From JAEHDI01 sp035455185 (GTDB lineage Bacteria > Acidobacteriota > Terriglobia > Bryobacterales > Bryobacteraceae), in contig DATIFQ010000332.1 in the NCBI GenBank assembly GCA_035455185.1, forward strand, positions 1-14,682: 14,682 bases of DNA, read 5' to 3'. Within the stretch, counting starts at the first letter, position 1. Each line of letters begins with the position of its first letter. A program made the translations under genes and the position numbers. The notes under the pieces were generated by a model. That model was not told the DNA's origin, ran no database searches, and saw nothing but the letters and a program-made list of their open reading frames with translations. This document shows positions 7,661-14,682 of the stretch, piece after piece.

Positions 7661-8905
7661 TTGTCGCGTAGAGTTGTCGTTACCGGCATTGGACTGGTGA
7701 CACCCGTGGGCGTCGGTACGGAGGAGTCTTGGCGGGCGCTATGCAGCGCGCGTTCCGGCATCAAGAACATTACCGCGTTTGACGCCACGGCCTTTGCCTG
7801 TCGTATCGCGGGGGAAATCCGGGACTTCAGTCCGGAGCAGTTCATTGAGCGCAAGGAACTGAAGAAGATGGGCCGCTTCATTCAGTTCGCGATCGCCGCC
7901 TCTGATTTCGCGGTTGCGTCTGCTGGGCTGAAGACGGCCGAGGAGGATCAAGAGCGGGTCGGTGTCTACATCGGCAGTGGCATCGGCGGATTTGAGATCA
8001 TCGAGCGGGAACACAAGAACCTGATCGAGAAAGGGCCGGGCCGCATTTCGCCCTTCTTCATCCCCGCTACCATCGTGAACCTCGCCTCGGGACACGTTTC
8101 CATTCGCTTCGGCGCGAAAGGGCCGAATTCCGCCACCGCCACGGCCTGTACCACGGGTGCACACGCCATTGGGGATTCGTACCGGATTATCCAGCGCGGC
8201 GACGCGGACGTCATGATTTGTGGCGGCGCCGAAGCGCCAGTCTGTCCGATGAGCATCGGCGGATTTGCCGCCATGAGGGCGCTCTCGACGCGCAACGATG
8301 CTCCCGAGCGGGCAAGCCGGCCCTGGGACAAGGATCGCGACGGCTTTGTGGTCGGCGAAGGCGCGGGAATTCTTATTTTGGAGGAGTTGGAGTGGGCCAA
8401 ACGGCGTGGAGCGAAGATCCTCGCGGAGCTTGTGGGATATGGCATGAGCGGCGATGCGCACCACATCACCGCGCCTTCCGAAGATGGCGACGGCGCCTTC
8501 CGAGTCATGCGCAACGCCCTTCGTGACGCGGGCCTCCAGCCGTCTCAGATCGACTATATAAACGCGCACGGCACTTCCACCGACGTCGGTGACAGGATCG
8601 AAACGGCGGCCGTGAAGAAGTGTTTCGGTGATCACTCCTACAAAGTGGCTGTCAGTTCCACCAAGTCGATGACCGGCCACTTGTTAGGCGGCGCAGGTGG
8701 AATCGAGGCGGGTATTACGGTTCTCGCGATTCGCGATCAGATCGCTCCGCCGACGATCAATCACGAGGTCCCCGATCCGGATTGCGACCTCGACTACGTG
8801 CCGAACCAGGCGCGGCCCATGAAAATTGAGTACGCATTATCCAACTCGTTCGGATTTGGCGGTACGAACGGCTGCTTGATCTTCAAGCGGTACGCCGGCG
8901 ATTGA
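7661..8905 (+). CDS. fabF: 3-oxoacyl-[acyl-carrier-protein] synthase II (KAS II)
   Basis: This 414-residue condensing enzyme elongates acyl-ACP with malonyl-ACP in the fatty acid synthase II cycle. The catalytic triad is complete and in the same positions as in E. coli FabF: Cys163 in ATACTTGAHA, His303 in INAHGTSTDVGD, and His340 in KSMTGHLLGGAGG. The C-terminal SNSFGFGGTNG loop is also present. Length is normal for the family. The start is a TTG at 7661 directly after AGGGGGAGA, giving the expected SRRVVVTGIG N-terminus; no ATG lies nearby. It follows acpP by 40 bases with no terminator seen between them, so the pair is probably one transcript. Confidence 0.97.
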   Translation: MSRRVVVTGIGLVTPVGVGTEESWRALCSARSGIKNITAFDATAFACRIAGEIRDFSPEQFIERKELKKMGRFIQFAIAASDFAVASAGLKTAEEDQERVGVYIGSGIGGFEIIEREHKNLIEKGPGRISPFFIPATIVNLASGHVSIRFGAKGPNSATATACTTGAHAIGDSYRIIQRGDADVMICGGAEAPVCPMSIGGFAAMRALSTRNDAPERASRPWDKDRDGFVVGEGAGILILEELEWAKRRGAKILAELVGYGMSGDAHHITAPSEDGDGAFRVMRNALRDAGLQPSQIDYINAHGTSTDVGDRIETAAVKKCFGDHSYKVAVSSTKSMTGHLLGGAGGIEAGITVLAIRDQIAPPTINHEVPDPDCDLDYVPNQARPMKIEYALSNSFGFGGTNGCLIFKRYAGD

Positions 8906-8969
8906 CCGCTGATTCGTCCTGACCGCCGAAAACATGGCGCTCCGGGTCGCTGGTTGAGTGGTGAAACCC

Positions 8970-9740
8970 ATGAAAATTGCCGTCTCCGTTAAGCAGGTCC
9001 CTGCACGTGATTCCGTCTTGCGGCCGGATTCATCTGCACGTTGGATTCAGGAAGGCGACCTTTCCTTTGAAATCAACGAGCCGGACGCGTACGCCCTCGA
9101 AGAAGGCCTCCAGCTTAAGGAGAAGTACGGTGGAGAGGTGCTCGTTGTCTGCATCGGGCCCGCCCGGGCGGCCCAAACGATCCGGGAAGCGCTGGCCAAA
9201 GGCGCGGACCGCGCCATCCACGTCGAAGAGGACAACCTCGGCGCCATCGACACGCTCGGTGTGGCCCGCCTGCTGGCCGCCGCCGTCGGATCCGAGAGCC
9301 CTGACCTGATACTCACTGGGCTTCAGTCCGATGACCTTGGCGCAGGTCAGACGGGCGTCGTTCTTGCCGAGCTGCTCGGCCTTCCACACGCCACTATCAT
9401 CATGCAGGTCGAGAAACTCGACGGCACATTGCGTGTGAAGCGGGAACTGGAGGGCGGTTGGTTCCAGCGGATCGAGATGCCGATGCCAGCGGTGCTGACG
9501 ATTCAGTCCGGCATCAGCAAACTCCGCTACGCGACCCTCATGGGGATCAAGAAGGCCAGGACGAAGGAGGTGCGCCGGCTTACCGAGACGGATCTCGGCG
9601 TGGACATCACTCCGCAAGTCGAAATCCAGAATGTTTACCAACCGCGGCATTCCAAACAGGTTCAGGTGCTGGAAGGTCCGGCGAAAGACGTGGCGGCGAA
9701 GCTGGTCGAGAAACTCAGATTCGAGGCCCGAGTGCTATGA
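8970..9740 (+). CDS. etfB: Electron transfer flavoprotein beta subunit
   Basis: This 256-residue protein is the beta chain of the ETF heterodimer, which takes electrons from acyl-CoA and other flavin dehydrogenases and passes them to ETF:quinone oxidoreductase. The family N-terminus KIAVSVKQVPARDSVLRPD, the INEPDAYALEEGLQLKE block, the IREALAKGADRAIHV segment and the nucleotide-binding GLQSDDLGAGQTG region are all present. GTG codons at 8958 and 8961 are in frame, but ATG 8970 gives the expected MKIAVSVKQ start and has a GAG/GGTG-rich stretch upstream. The stop overlaps the start of etfA (ATGA). It lies 64 bases after fabF. Whether it forms a bifurcating ETF cannot be decided here; no partner dehydrogenase gene is in the window. 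Confidence 0.93.
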   Translation: MKIAVSVKQVPARDSVLRPDSSARWIQEGDLSFEINEPDAYALEEGLQLKEKYGGEVLVVCIGPARAAQTIREALAKGADRAIHVEEDNLGAIDTLGVARLLAAAVGSESPDLILTGLQSDDLGAGQTGVVLAELLGLPHATIIMQVEKLDGTLRVKRELEGGWFQRIEMPMPAVLTIQSGISKLRYATLMGIKKARTKEVRRLTETDLGVDITPQVEIQNVYQPRHSKQVQVLEGPAKDVAAKLVEKLRFEARVL

Positions 9741-10723
9741 GCCGAATCCTGGTGGTTTTGGAGCAACAAGGCGATTCATGGCACCGCCTCTCGTGGGAGG
9801 CGCTTGCCGCGGGTCAGCAGATGGCCGCTGACTTGAGCTGGCCCGTATCGGCCGCGGTTCTCGGCAACGCCGCAAGCGAGCGAGCGTCAAAGGCCACGAA
9901 GTGGAAATTGGATAGCGTCTATGCCGTCGAGCACTCGCTGCTTTCGACATATACTGCTGACGGTTTCACGGCTGCTTTGGAGGGCCTAATCCGGAAAATA
10001 CAGCCTTCCCTTGTGCTGTTTCCGCACACGTATCAGGCCCGGGACTATGCACCCAAGTTGGCCACGCGTTTCGGCCGGGTGCTCGTGAGTGACATCATCC
10101 AGCATGCGGTTGTGGACGGCGTTCCAGTTTTTGTCCGGCAGCTTTTTCAGGGAAAACTGAGTGCTGACATCCGTTGCACGGGTCCCGCTCCGTACTTCGT
10201 GTCAGTGCAGGCAGGTGCCTACCGCTCGGACAGCCTCGAAGCCGGTTTTGCGCAAGTGGAGACATTCATACCCGAACTCGACGATGCCGTCATCCGCGTG
10301 ACGCCGCTGGAGCCGTTCCGTGAATCCGCTGGCGCGGTTGACCTGTCGAACGCCGAGGTGATCGTCTCTGTCGGCCGCGGCATCAAAGAGAAGGAGCACC
10401 TCCAGATTATCGAGAAGCTGGCAGAGGCTCTCGGCGCCGAGCTTGGCGCTTCCCGGCCTATCTGTGACAACGGTTGGCTTCCGATGGAACGTCAGGTCGG
10501 AAGTTCGGGCCAGACTGTCTCACCGAAGCTGTACGTCGCGATCGGGATCTCTGGTGCAATCCAACACCTCGTCGGGATGAAGGGCTCGAAGACCATCGTA
10601 GCCGTGAACAAAGACCCGGAAGCTCCCATCTTCGAGGTTGCGGACTACGGCATCGTCGGTGACCTTTTCGAGGTCGTTCCCGCATTGACCGAAGAGATCC
10701 GCAAAGCCAAAGGTTCAGGCTAA
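9737..10723 (+). CDS. etfA: Electron transfer flavoprotein alpha subunit
   Basis: This 328-residue partner of EtfB carries the FAD. The N-terminal domain opens with SRILVVLEQQGDSWHRLSWEAL. The C-terminal FAD-binding domain shows VSVGRGIKEKEHLQIIEKLA, then SGQTV (about 257-261), GISGAIQH (about 270-277) and the NKDPEAPIFEVADYGIVGDL stretch from about residue 290, all hallmarks of the family. ATG 9737 overlaps the etfB stop by four bases, so translation is coupled; a longer open frame reaching back to 9458 only overlaps etfB and is rejected. The stop codon (10721-10723) overlaps the stop of the convergent Cas6-like gene. No terminator is visible between them. Confidence 0.95.
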   Translation: MSRILVVLEQQGDSWHRLSWEALAAGQQMAADLSWPVSAAVLGNAASERASKATKWKLDSVYAVEHSLLSTYTADGFTAALEGLIRKIQPSLVLFPHTYQARDYAPKLATRFGRVLVSDIIQHAVVDGVPVFVRQLFQGKLSADIRCTGPAPYFVSVQAGAYRSDSLEAGFAQVETFIPELDDAVIRVTPLEPFRESAGAVDLSNAEVIVSVGRGIKEKEHLQIIEKLAEALGAELGASRPICDNGWLPMERQVGSSGQTVSPKLYVAIGISGAIQHLVGMKGSKTIVAVNKDPEAPIFEVADYGIVGDLFEVVPALTEEIRKAKGSG

Positions 10724-11667
10724 TAGTCCGTCTGGACCTCGATAACGCCTTTGCCCCAGACGGTCTGGCGGCCAATCCCCGTCCAGTGCGCGGCATGGAG
10801 ATAAGGCAGAGATTCAGCCAGTTCCCCCTCGTACTCGGCCTCGCCCGTGAAGCCTCCGAGCGGGTGGGTTTGCCCCGTCCTCGTGGACCGGCGTGCTGAC
10901 TCGACATGGCGGATCTCGCAGCGGCTCATCCGCACTTGGCTCGCCCGCTCACCCATGCCGCGGAAGTCAATCTCTAAAGGCCCCGGTCCGTAAAGAGCGC
11001 GCAAGGCGCTGATGCGGTCCCGGATGCGCCCGAACAGAGTTTGGAATTCGGGCCGGGGCGTGATATCCCCGGCGCTCTTCAGTTCGGTAGGCGTGACAAA
11101 ACGCACCCTCACTCGCGTCACGGCGTCGTTTGCCGGAGCGAGGCTGAGGACGAGCGGTTCCACAGGATCCCGAACCACTAAAGTCGCTCCTTCGTAGATC
11201 CTCGCTGCGGCCGTGCTGTCCAGCCGGAGCTGATCGACTGTCTCCAGCCGGGCGCGTCCCCTTCCAGTGCCGAATCCTTCTTTCGCGAGTTGCGCGAACG
11301 TCAGCGCAAAGTAAGCGACAGCCGGGTCGCGTAGATCGAAGATGTGCAGGTCGAAGTGAAACCTCTCGCCGGGAACGAGCGTGCGCCCGTCAAGATGATG
11401 GGCGCGCAAAACGAAAGGCCGGGGCCAGTCCTTCAACCCGCTGGGCCCGGGCCCTGCTGCCGCGGTCGGTTCGAAGATTCGAGCGTACGGGCATGTCGTC
11501 CGAATTGCGCAGGTCTTCGCATCGACGCAGTCTGGAACGCACACGATCCTGCGGAGAATAGTGCCAAACGCGCCTCGGACCGTGTTGCCGGCGCCCCCGG
11601 CCGGGAATCGCAACGGATCGGCCGCAGTGAAACGCAGGCGGTACGCGTAGAACTCAAAAGTGGGCAT
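10720..11667 (-). CDS. cas6: Cas6-family RAMP protein (CRISPR pre-crRNA endoribonuclease-like), no CRISPR locus nearby
   Basis: The protein resembles the Cas6 RAMP endoribonucleases that cut CRISPR repeat RNA. Residues 1-42 give the ferredoxin-like opening and the NTVRGAFGTILRR motif. Four cysteines follow (43, 47, 53, 59) up to CPYARIFEP, a pattern seen in this Cas6 subgroup and likely structural or metal-binding. The C-terminal end has GGFTGEAEYEGEL and the glycine-rich RNA-binding loop TGIGRQTVWGKG (about 296-307). His291 and His294 precede that loop, while the N-terminal half has no obvious catalytic His. GTG 11691 is an alternative start eight codons upstream; neither start has a strong ribosome site. 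It lies 21-45 bases downstream of a DksA-like gene on the same strand, and no array, cas1, cas2 or effector gene is in the window. Function in RNA processing is inference. Confidence 0.75.
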   Translation of the reverse strand: MPTFEFYAYRLRFTAADPLRFPAGGAGNTVRGAFGTILRRIVCVPDCVDAKTCAIRTTCPYARIFEPTAAAGPGPSGLKDWPRPFVLRAHHLDGRTLVPGERFHFDLHIFDLRDPAVAYFALTFAQLAKEGFGTGRGRARLETVDQLRLDSTAAARIYEGATLVVRDPVEPLVLSLAPANDAVTRVRVRFVTPTELKSAGDITPRPEFQTLFGRIRDRISALRALYGPGPLEIDFRGMGERASQVRMSRCEIRHVESARRSTRTGQTHPLGGFTGEAEYEGELAESLPYLHAAHWTGIGRQTVWGKGVIEVQTDY

Positions 11668-11712
11668 CCGCACCAGTGGAGCACCGGTCACCCGACCAAT
11701 CTACCAGTGCGC

Positions 11713-12117
11713 TCACAGTGCTGGCGATATCGCTTTTGGCTCTTGAACATCCGGGGACAGTGCCGCCAGGAGATTCTGGCACGCGATGCAGTTTCGTGCC
11801 CAGGGAATCGCCTGCAGTCGCTTTTTCGAGATCGGTTCGCCGCAATACTGGCACACACCGAAACCGCCGTGCCTCAGCCGCTCCAGCGCCTCCTCGACGA
11901 GTCTGAGCTTGTCATAGTCCAAACTGTTCAGGCTGAGCAGAACGAATTCGTCATGTGAGATCGACGCCTGGTCATCCTCGGCGACCCGCCCCATTGCCGC
12001 CAGGGTGTCGAACTTTCCGCCCAGCTTCGCGAGAACCTCCGCCTTCTTGTCGAGCAGCACCCGGCGGTAGGATCCCCCCTGCTGCCACCTGCTGTCGCTG
12101 ACCCATGTCCCCTTCAT
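11713..12117 (-). CDS. DksA/TraR-type C4 zinc-finger protein
   Basis: This 134-residue protein carries the DksA zinc finger CQYCGEPISKKRLQAIPWA followed by C110 and C113 (C89, C92, C110, C113). The segment GGKFDTLAAMGRVAEDDQAS and the helix LDYDKLRLVEEALERL lie before it. DksA-family proteins bind RNA polymerase through the secondary channel and adjust initiation with ppGpp; this one lacks a full-length N-terminal coiled coil, so it is better called DksA-like than DksA. ATG 12117 is preceded by AAGGAGG seven bases away and is clearly the start; the frame continues open to 12255 only through the promoter. It has its own promoter upstream and is probably cotranscribed with the Cas6-like gene. 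Confidence 0.88.
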   Translation of the reverse strand: MKGTWVSDSRWQQGGSYRRVLLDKKAEVLAKLGGKFDTLAAMGRVAEDDQASISHDEFVLLSLNSLDYDKLRLVEEALERLRHGGFGVCQYCGEPISKKRLQAIPWARNCIACQNLLAALSPDVQEPKAISPAL

Positions 12118-12193
12118 GCCACCGCCTCCTTCCACAGCGTCCGTTGACTCTTGTCGGGCCAAACTGCCGGCGGCCCTTAATAGGTGACACAAA

Positions 12194-12221
12194 AGTATAA
12201 GAATTCTCGCGAAAAATGCAA
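12194..12221 (-). promoter_or_regulatory. Sigma-70 promoter of the DksA-like gene
   Basis: On the minus strand TTGCAT (12221-12216) and TATACT (12199-12194) are separated by 16 AT-rich bases. Both boxes are close to consensus in an otherwise GC-rich sequence. The start point would be near 12187, leaving a leader of about 70 bases that contains the strong AAGGAGG site. Confidence 0.65.
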
Positions 12222-12231
12222 GCCCTTTTTG

Positions 12232-12263
12232 TAGAAAAGACTGACAACCGCGCAAGCGGTCAA
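12232..12263 (-). terminator. Weak candidate terminator after the M19 dipeptidase gene
   Basis: The minus strand reads ACCGC-TTGC-GCGGT, a five-base GC-rich stem that two G-T pairs could extend, then GTCAGTCTTTTC. It lies about 20 bases past the dipeptidase stop and just before the promoter of the DksA-like gene, where a terminator is expected. The T-run is short and interrupted, so this is tentative. Confidence 0.35.
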
Positions 12264-12282
12264 GATCCTTAAAGCTAACCGT

Positions 12283-13575
12283 CTATCTTTCAGTAACTTG
12301 CCGAAAGACTCTCATCAGGTTCCCGCCCAGAAACTTTCGTATCCGACTCTCGGAATAGCCCCGTCTTAACATTGCATCGGTCAGCATCGGCAGGTCCCGG
12401 ATGTCGCGCATTCCGCGCGGCGGGGTAGGCCCTCCATCAAAATCGCTGCCGAGTGATACGTGGTCCTCGCCGACGATCTGGATCGCCCGATCGACCACGT
12501 CAATCCACTGGTCCACCGAAAACATCAGCTCATCGGGGGGATTCATGCCCACCATCGGGAACTCGGGCGCGACAATCCGGTCGATCTCTTCGATCGAAAG
12601 AGCGGCCTCTTTCCGGCCAATTGCGCTCGTGTCCCAGAACGCCTTCTTCTGCTGCTTCGTCCGCCATTCGAACATCGGCCGGTTGTGAAACTCGTTGCCG
12701 ATGTGAAAGCCGATGACGCCGCCTTTCGCCGCAAGCTTCTTCATCAGCCCGTCGGGCATATTGCGCGGGATGTCGTTCAGGCTCCGCAGACCGTGGTGAG
12801 TGGCCACGATCGGATCTGTACTCAGGTCGATCGCCTGCTCGACCGTTTGGTCCGAAGCGTGAGAAATGTTGATCATCATCCCGAGACGGTTCATTTCGCG
12901 GACAAGAGCGCGCCCACGCTCATTGAGGCCGCCCCACTTCGGCGGCGCACAGCAGGAGTCGGCGTAGTTGCTCGTCCAGTTGTGCGCCGGAAGCTGGATG
13001 ACTCGCAGGCCAAGCCGATACAGATCTCGCAGAACGCCAAGATCGCCGTCCAGATCCGCACTGCCCTCCAGATCGAGCACCGCCGCGATCTTGCCTGAAC
13101 GGTTGATTCGCTCGATCTCTGAAGCATTCAGGGCCAGCTCGATCCGGTCTTTGTTCTTCTCGATTTGTTCCAGTGCGAGATCCATCAGCCGGAGCGCCTG
13201 CCTTGTCTCGTACCGCGGCGGGTAGTACTTCTCGGTCACGTAGACGGTGAAACAGAGAGCATCTACGCCGCCTTCTTTGATTCTAGGGAGGTCGACCTGT
13301 CCATCCTGGACGCGATCGCCGATGTTCCCGCCGTGGTAGAACTGCCGCGTGATCATGTGAACGTGTCCGTCGAAGACGAACGCTTCTTCGTGCAGCCTGC
13401 GCGCCCTCTCGGAGATTTCGGCCCCGGGCAGTCCAGCCGGCGCCGTCAACAGCACGGCGGCCACCAGCGCCCTGACAGACGGTCGCAGTGATATGCTTGG
13501 CGGTTGATTTTCCTGGAAGGAGACAACCGGATCGATGAGTCTCAGAAGAAATCGCATGGCTCTGCCTGTCATCAT
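12283..13575 (-). CDS. Membrane dipeptidase (peptidase M19, renal dipeptidase family)
   Basis: This 430-residue protein is a zinc-dependent TIM-barrel dipeptidase of family M19, which hydrolyses dipeptides and sometimes D-amino-acid or lactam-containing substrates. With numbering from ATG 13575 the metal ligands are His71 in FDGHVHM, Glu170 in AVLDLEG, His239 in INISHAS, His260 in ATHHGLRSLNDIPRN and Asp378 in LGSDFDGG. The usual HxD at the first site is HxH here (His71, His73). A signal-type segment, RPSVRALVAAVLLTAPAG at about 31-48, precedes the mature protein, so export is likely. The start is uncertain: ATG codons at 13575, 13572 and 13557 all overlap the divergent gene and lack a ribosome site, while a CTG at 13488 would place the signal peptide at the N-terminus. 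Confidence 0.88.
   Translation of the reverse strand: MMTGRAMRFLLRLIDPVVSFQENQPPSISLRPSVRALVAAVLLTAPAGLPGAEISERARRLHEEAFVFDGHVHMITRQFYHGGNIGDRVQDGQVDLPRIKEGGVDALCFTVYVTEKYYPPRYETRQALRLMDLALEQIEKNKDRIELALNASEIERINRSGKIAAVLDLEGSADLDGDLGVLRDLYRLGLRVIQLPAHNWTSNYADSCCAPPKWGGLNERGRALVREMNRLGMMINISHASDQTVEQAIDLSTDPIVATHHGLRSLNDIPRNMPDGLMKKLAAKGGVIGFHIGNEFHNRPMFEWRTKQQKKAFWDTSAIGRKEAALSIEEIDRIVAPEFPMVGMNPPDELMFSVDQWIDVVDRAIQIVGEDHVSLGSDFDGGPTPPRGMRDIRDLPMLTDAMLRRGYSESRIRKFLGGNLMRVFRQVTER
13489..13497 (+). promoter_or_regulatory. Possible extended -10 for the divergent secreted-protein gene
   Basis: TGATATGCT fits an extended -10 (TG-n-TATGCT, four of six). CTGACA at 13472-13477 resembles a -35 but the spacer is only 14 bases. 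Transcription from about 13504 would carry the GGAAGGAG site (13516-13523) in a leader of about 31 bases. It also lies inside the open frame of the M19 gene if that gene starts at 13557-13575. Confidence 0.25.
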
Positions 13576-14682
13576 ACTGTTCTGTCTGGCTTGCTGCGCA
13601 CTCGCACCCGCACAGCAACGCGGCTGGTGGCCGCAATCCTATAAGGTCGACCGCGACGAAGCCGCCGGCACACTTGTTCTCTCGACACCCTACTACACCT
13701 TCGAGCACGACCTGAAGAAAGGTGGAGCGCTTTCCCGAATCACTCTCACGCACGGACGAGCCAGGAACCTGCTCGTCAGCCCGGTCGAGAGTCGCATCAG
13801 GTTGATGGTCCGGCCGGAGGGCCTACAGGACGCACAGGCACGGAGACGCGCGCCAGGAGCCACGTTCAGCGACCTTCGTGACAACGCGCCGAAGGTTACC
13901 CACACGAAATCTGGCAAAGCCGAGGTCGTAACCGTCGAAGCTTCCCTGCTGAGCGAGAACGGAAAGAACTCCGGTGCGCGCGTTCGGACTACCTATAACT
14001 ACCGTTGGGGGTACGTAAAGGTCCGGAAACAGTTCATCCTCGATTCCCCCACGGACCTCGTCAGCCTCACCGCTCTCACTGCCCTGTTGGACCCCAGTCT
14101 CTCCGACTACGGATGGCGGCCGGCGGCCATGGAGGAAAACGGCAACAGCCCGTTCAACTGGACCAACGGTCAGATCCGTGGCTGGGGCAAGATGCGTCCC
14201 GGCACCCACATGGACCTGCCGTTTCGAACTCGGTTCGTTCCCCGCTACCTTGTCTTTGCCAACCACGGAATCGAGGGCCTCGAGTGGTTCGTCACCGACG
14301 ATCTTCACCAGTGGGACTACCAGATGACTGGCCAGCCCGGAACGGGATACTGTGAAATCGGCGCCAGCAACGAACCACTCGGCGTGAGACTCAACATCGA
14401 GCCGATGAGCCTGCCCTGGAACCCACTGCTGGCGAAGGGTGGTTACCTGAAGCTTAAGGGAACCTACACCTTCGACTACTACTTGGGCGTCCCGGTTCTC
14501 GAAGGTCACGCGCAGAAACTTTGGCTGCATGAGTCGGTCCGCGGAATCCGCAATCGTGACGGCAAGGAGATCACGGAAGGCGAGATTCGGAAGCTGGCTG
14601 ATTCCGGTATCCGCGAGATGACGCTGCATAACGACGGCGATGCGTTTCAAGACGGCATCTTTTGGCGTGATGGCAGTTATCC
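13535..14682 (+). CDS. Secreted protein, possible glycoside hydrolase (3' partial)
   Basis: ATG 13535 opens a frame that stays open to the right edge (382 full codons). The N-terminus is a signal peptide: positively charged SLRRNR, then a hydrophobic stretch ALPVIILFCLACCALAPAQQ with probable cleavage after AQ. The next 330 or so residues are rich in aromatic beta-strand text such as YNYRWGYVKVRKQFIL, WFVTDDLHQWDYQMTG and GTYTFDYYLGVPVLEGHAQK. From about residue 355 the sequence ADSGIREMTLHNDGDAFQDG resembles the first strand of a TIM barrel. An N-terminal beta-sandwich followed by a barrel fits alpha-galactosidase-like and DUF6259-type glycoside hydrolases, but no catalytic residue lies in the part seen. 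GGAAGGAG is 12 bases from the ATG, slightly far. The long open frame on the opposite strand (13823-14650) is a shadow. Confidence 0.75.
   Translation, partial: MSLRRNRMALPVIILFCLACCALAPAQQRGWWPQSYKVDRDEAAGTLVLSTPYYTFEHDLKKGGALSRITLTHGRARNLLVSPVESRIRLMVRPEGLQDAQARRRAPGATFSDLRDNAPKVTHTKSGKAEVVTVEASLLSENGKNSGARVRTTYNYRWGYVKVRKQFILDSPTDLVSLTALTALLDPSLSDYGWRPAAMEENGNSPFNWTNGQIRGWGKMRPGTHMDLPFRTRFVPRYLVFANHGIEGLEWFVTDDLHQWDYQMTGQPGTGYCEIGASNEPLGVRLNIEPMSLPWNPLLAKGGYLKLKGTYTFDYYLGVPVLEGHAQKLWLHESVRGIRNRDGKEITEGEIRKLADSGIREMTLHNDGDAFQDGIFWRDGSY

Noticed and set aside
7739..8680. 313-codon minus-strand open frame
   Set aside because: Fully antisense to fabF, whose catalytic residues are intact.
12118..12255. 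N-terminal extension of the DksA-like protein
   Set aside because: It would translate the -10 and -35 boxes and bypass the strong AAGGAGG site before ATG 12117.
10720..12300. CRISPR array near the Cas6-like gene
   Set aside because: I looked for regularly spaced direct repeats around the gene and through the intergenic gaps and saw none.
13823..14650. 275-codon minus-strand open frame
   Set aside because: Antisense to the secreted-protein frame that starts with a signal peptide and reads to the edge; the minus reading has no recognisable motif.

Overview
The window looks like a chromosomal segment from a GC-rich, soil-type heterotroph. An Acidobacteriota member near Bryobacter/Solibacter is the best guess. 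That rests on the mix of secreted CE15-type esterase, tandem alpha/beta-hydrolase, sodium:solute symporter, M19 dipeptidase and amidohydrolase genes around an acpP-fabF-etfBA cluster, together with the style of the DksA-like protein. It is inference from gene content; there is no rRNA or other marker.

Left part (1-5542, + strand): four tightly packed genes that read as one operon for taking apart and importing a plant-type polysaccharide or its uronate/acetyl-decorated fragments. They are a CE15 glucuronoyl esterase-like protein (5' end outside the window), an exported tandem alpha/beta-hydrolase whose second domain has lost its nucleophile, a cytoplasmic protein predicted to be an all-helical alpha/alpha toroid of unknown family, and a sodium:solute symporter. 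A convergent gene (5557-6600, - strand) encodes an exported amidohydrolase-2 type metal-dependent hydrolase.

Middle (6601-7377): no intact gene. I read it as a gene graveyard. A coding-like relic on the minus strand, spread over three frames, ends 13 bases before the amidohydrolase start. A second relic on the plus strand starts at a strong extended -10. The acpP promoter and leader follow. Next comes a housekeeping lipid block on the + strand: acpP, fabF (TTG start, all three catalytic residues), etfB and etfA (ATGA overlap). It joins fatty acid elongation with the flavoprotein that collects electrons from acyl-CoA and related dehydrogenases.

Right part (10720-13575, - strand): a Cas6-family RAMP protein with no array or other cas gene in the window, directly downstream of a DksA/TraR-type zinc-finger gene that has a clear sigma-70 promoter, then a secreted M19 membrane-dipeptidase family protein with an HxH in place of the usual HxD. 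Divergent from it, a secreted protein of uncertain function (perhaps a glycoside hydrolase) runs off the right edge. The most notable items are the orphan Cas6 beside dksA, the decayed region before acpP, and the half-dead tandem esterase.
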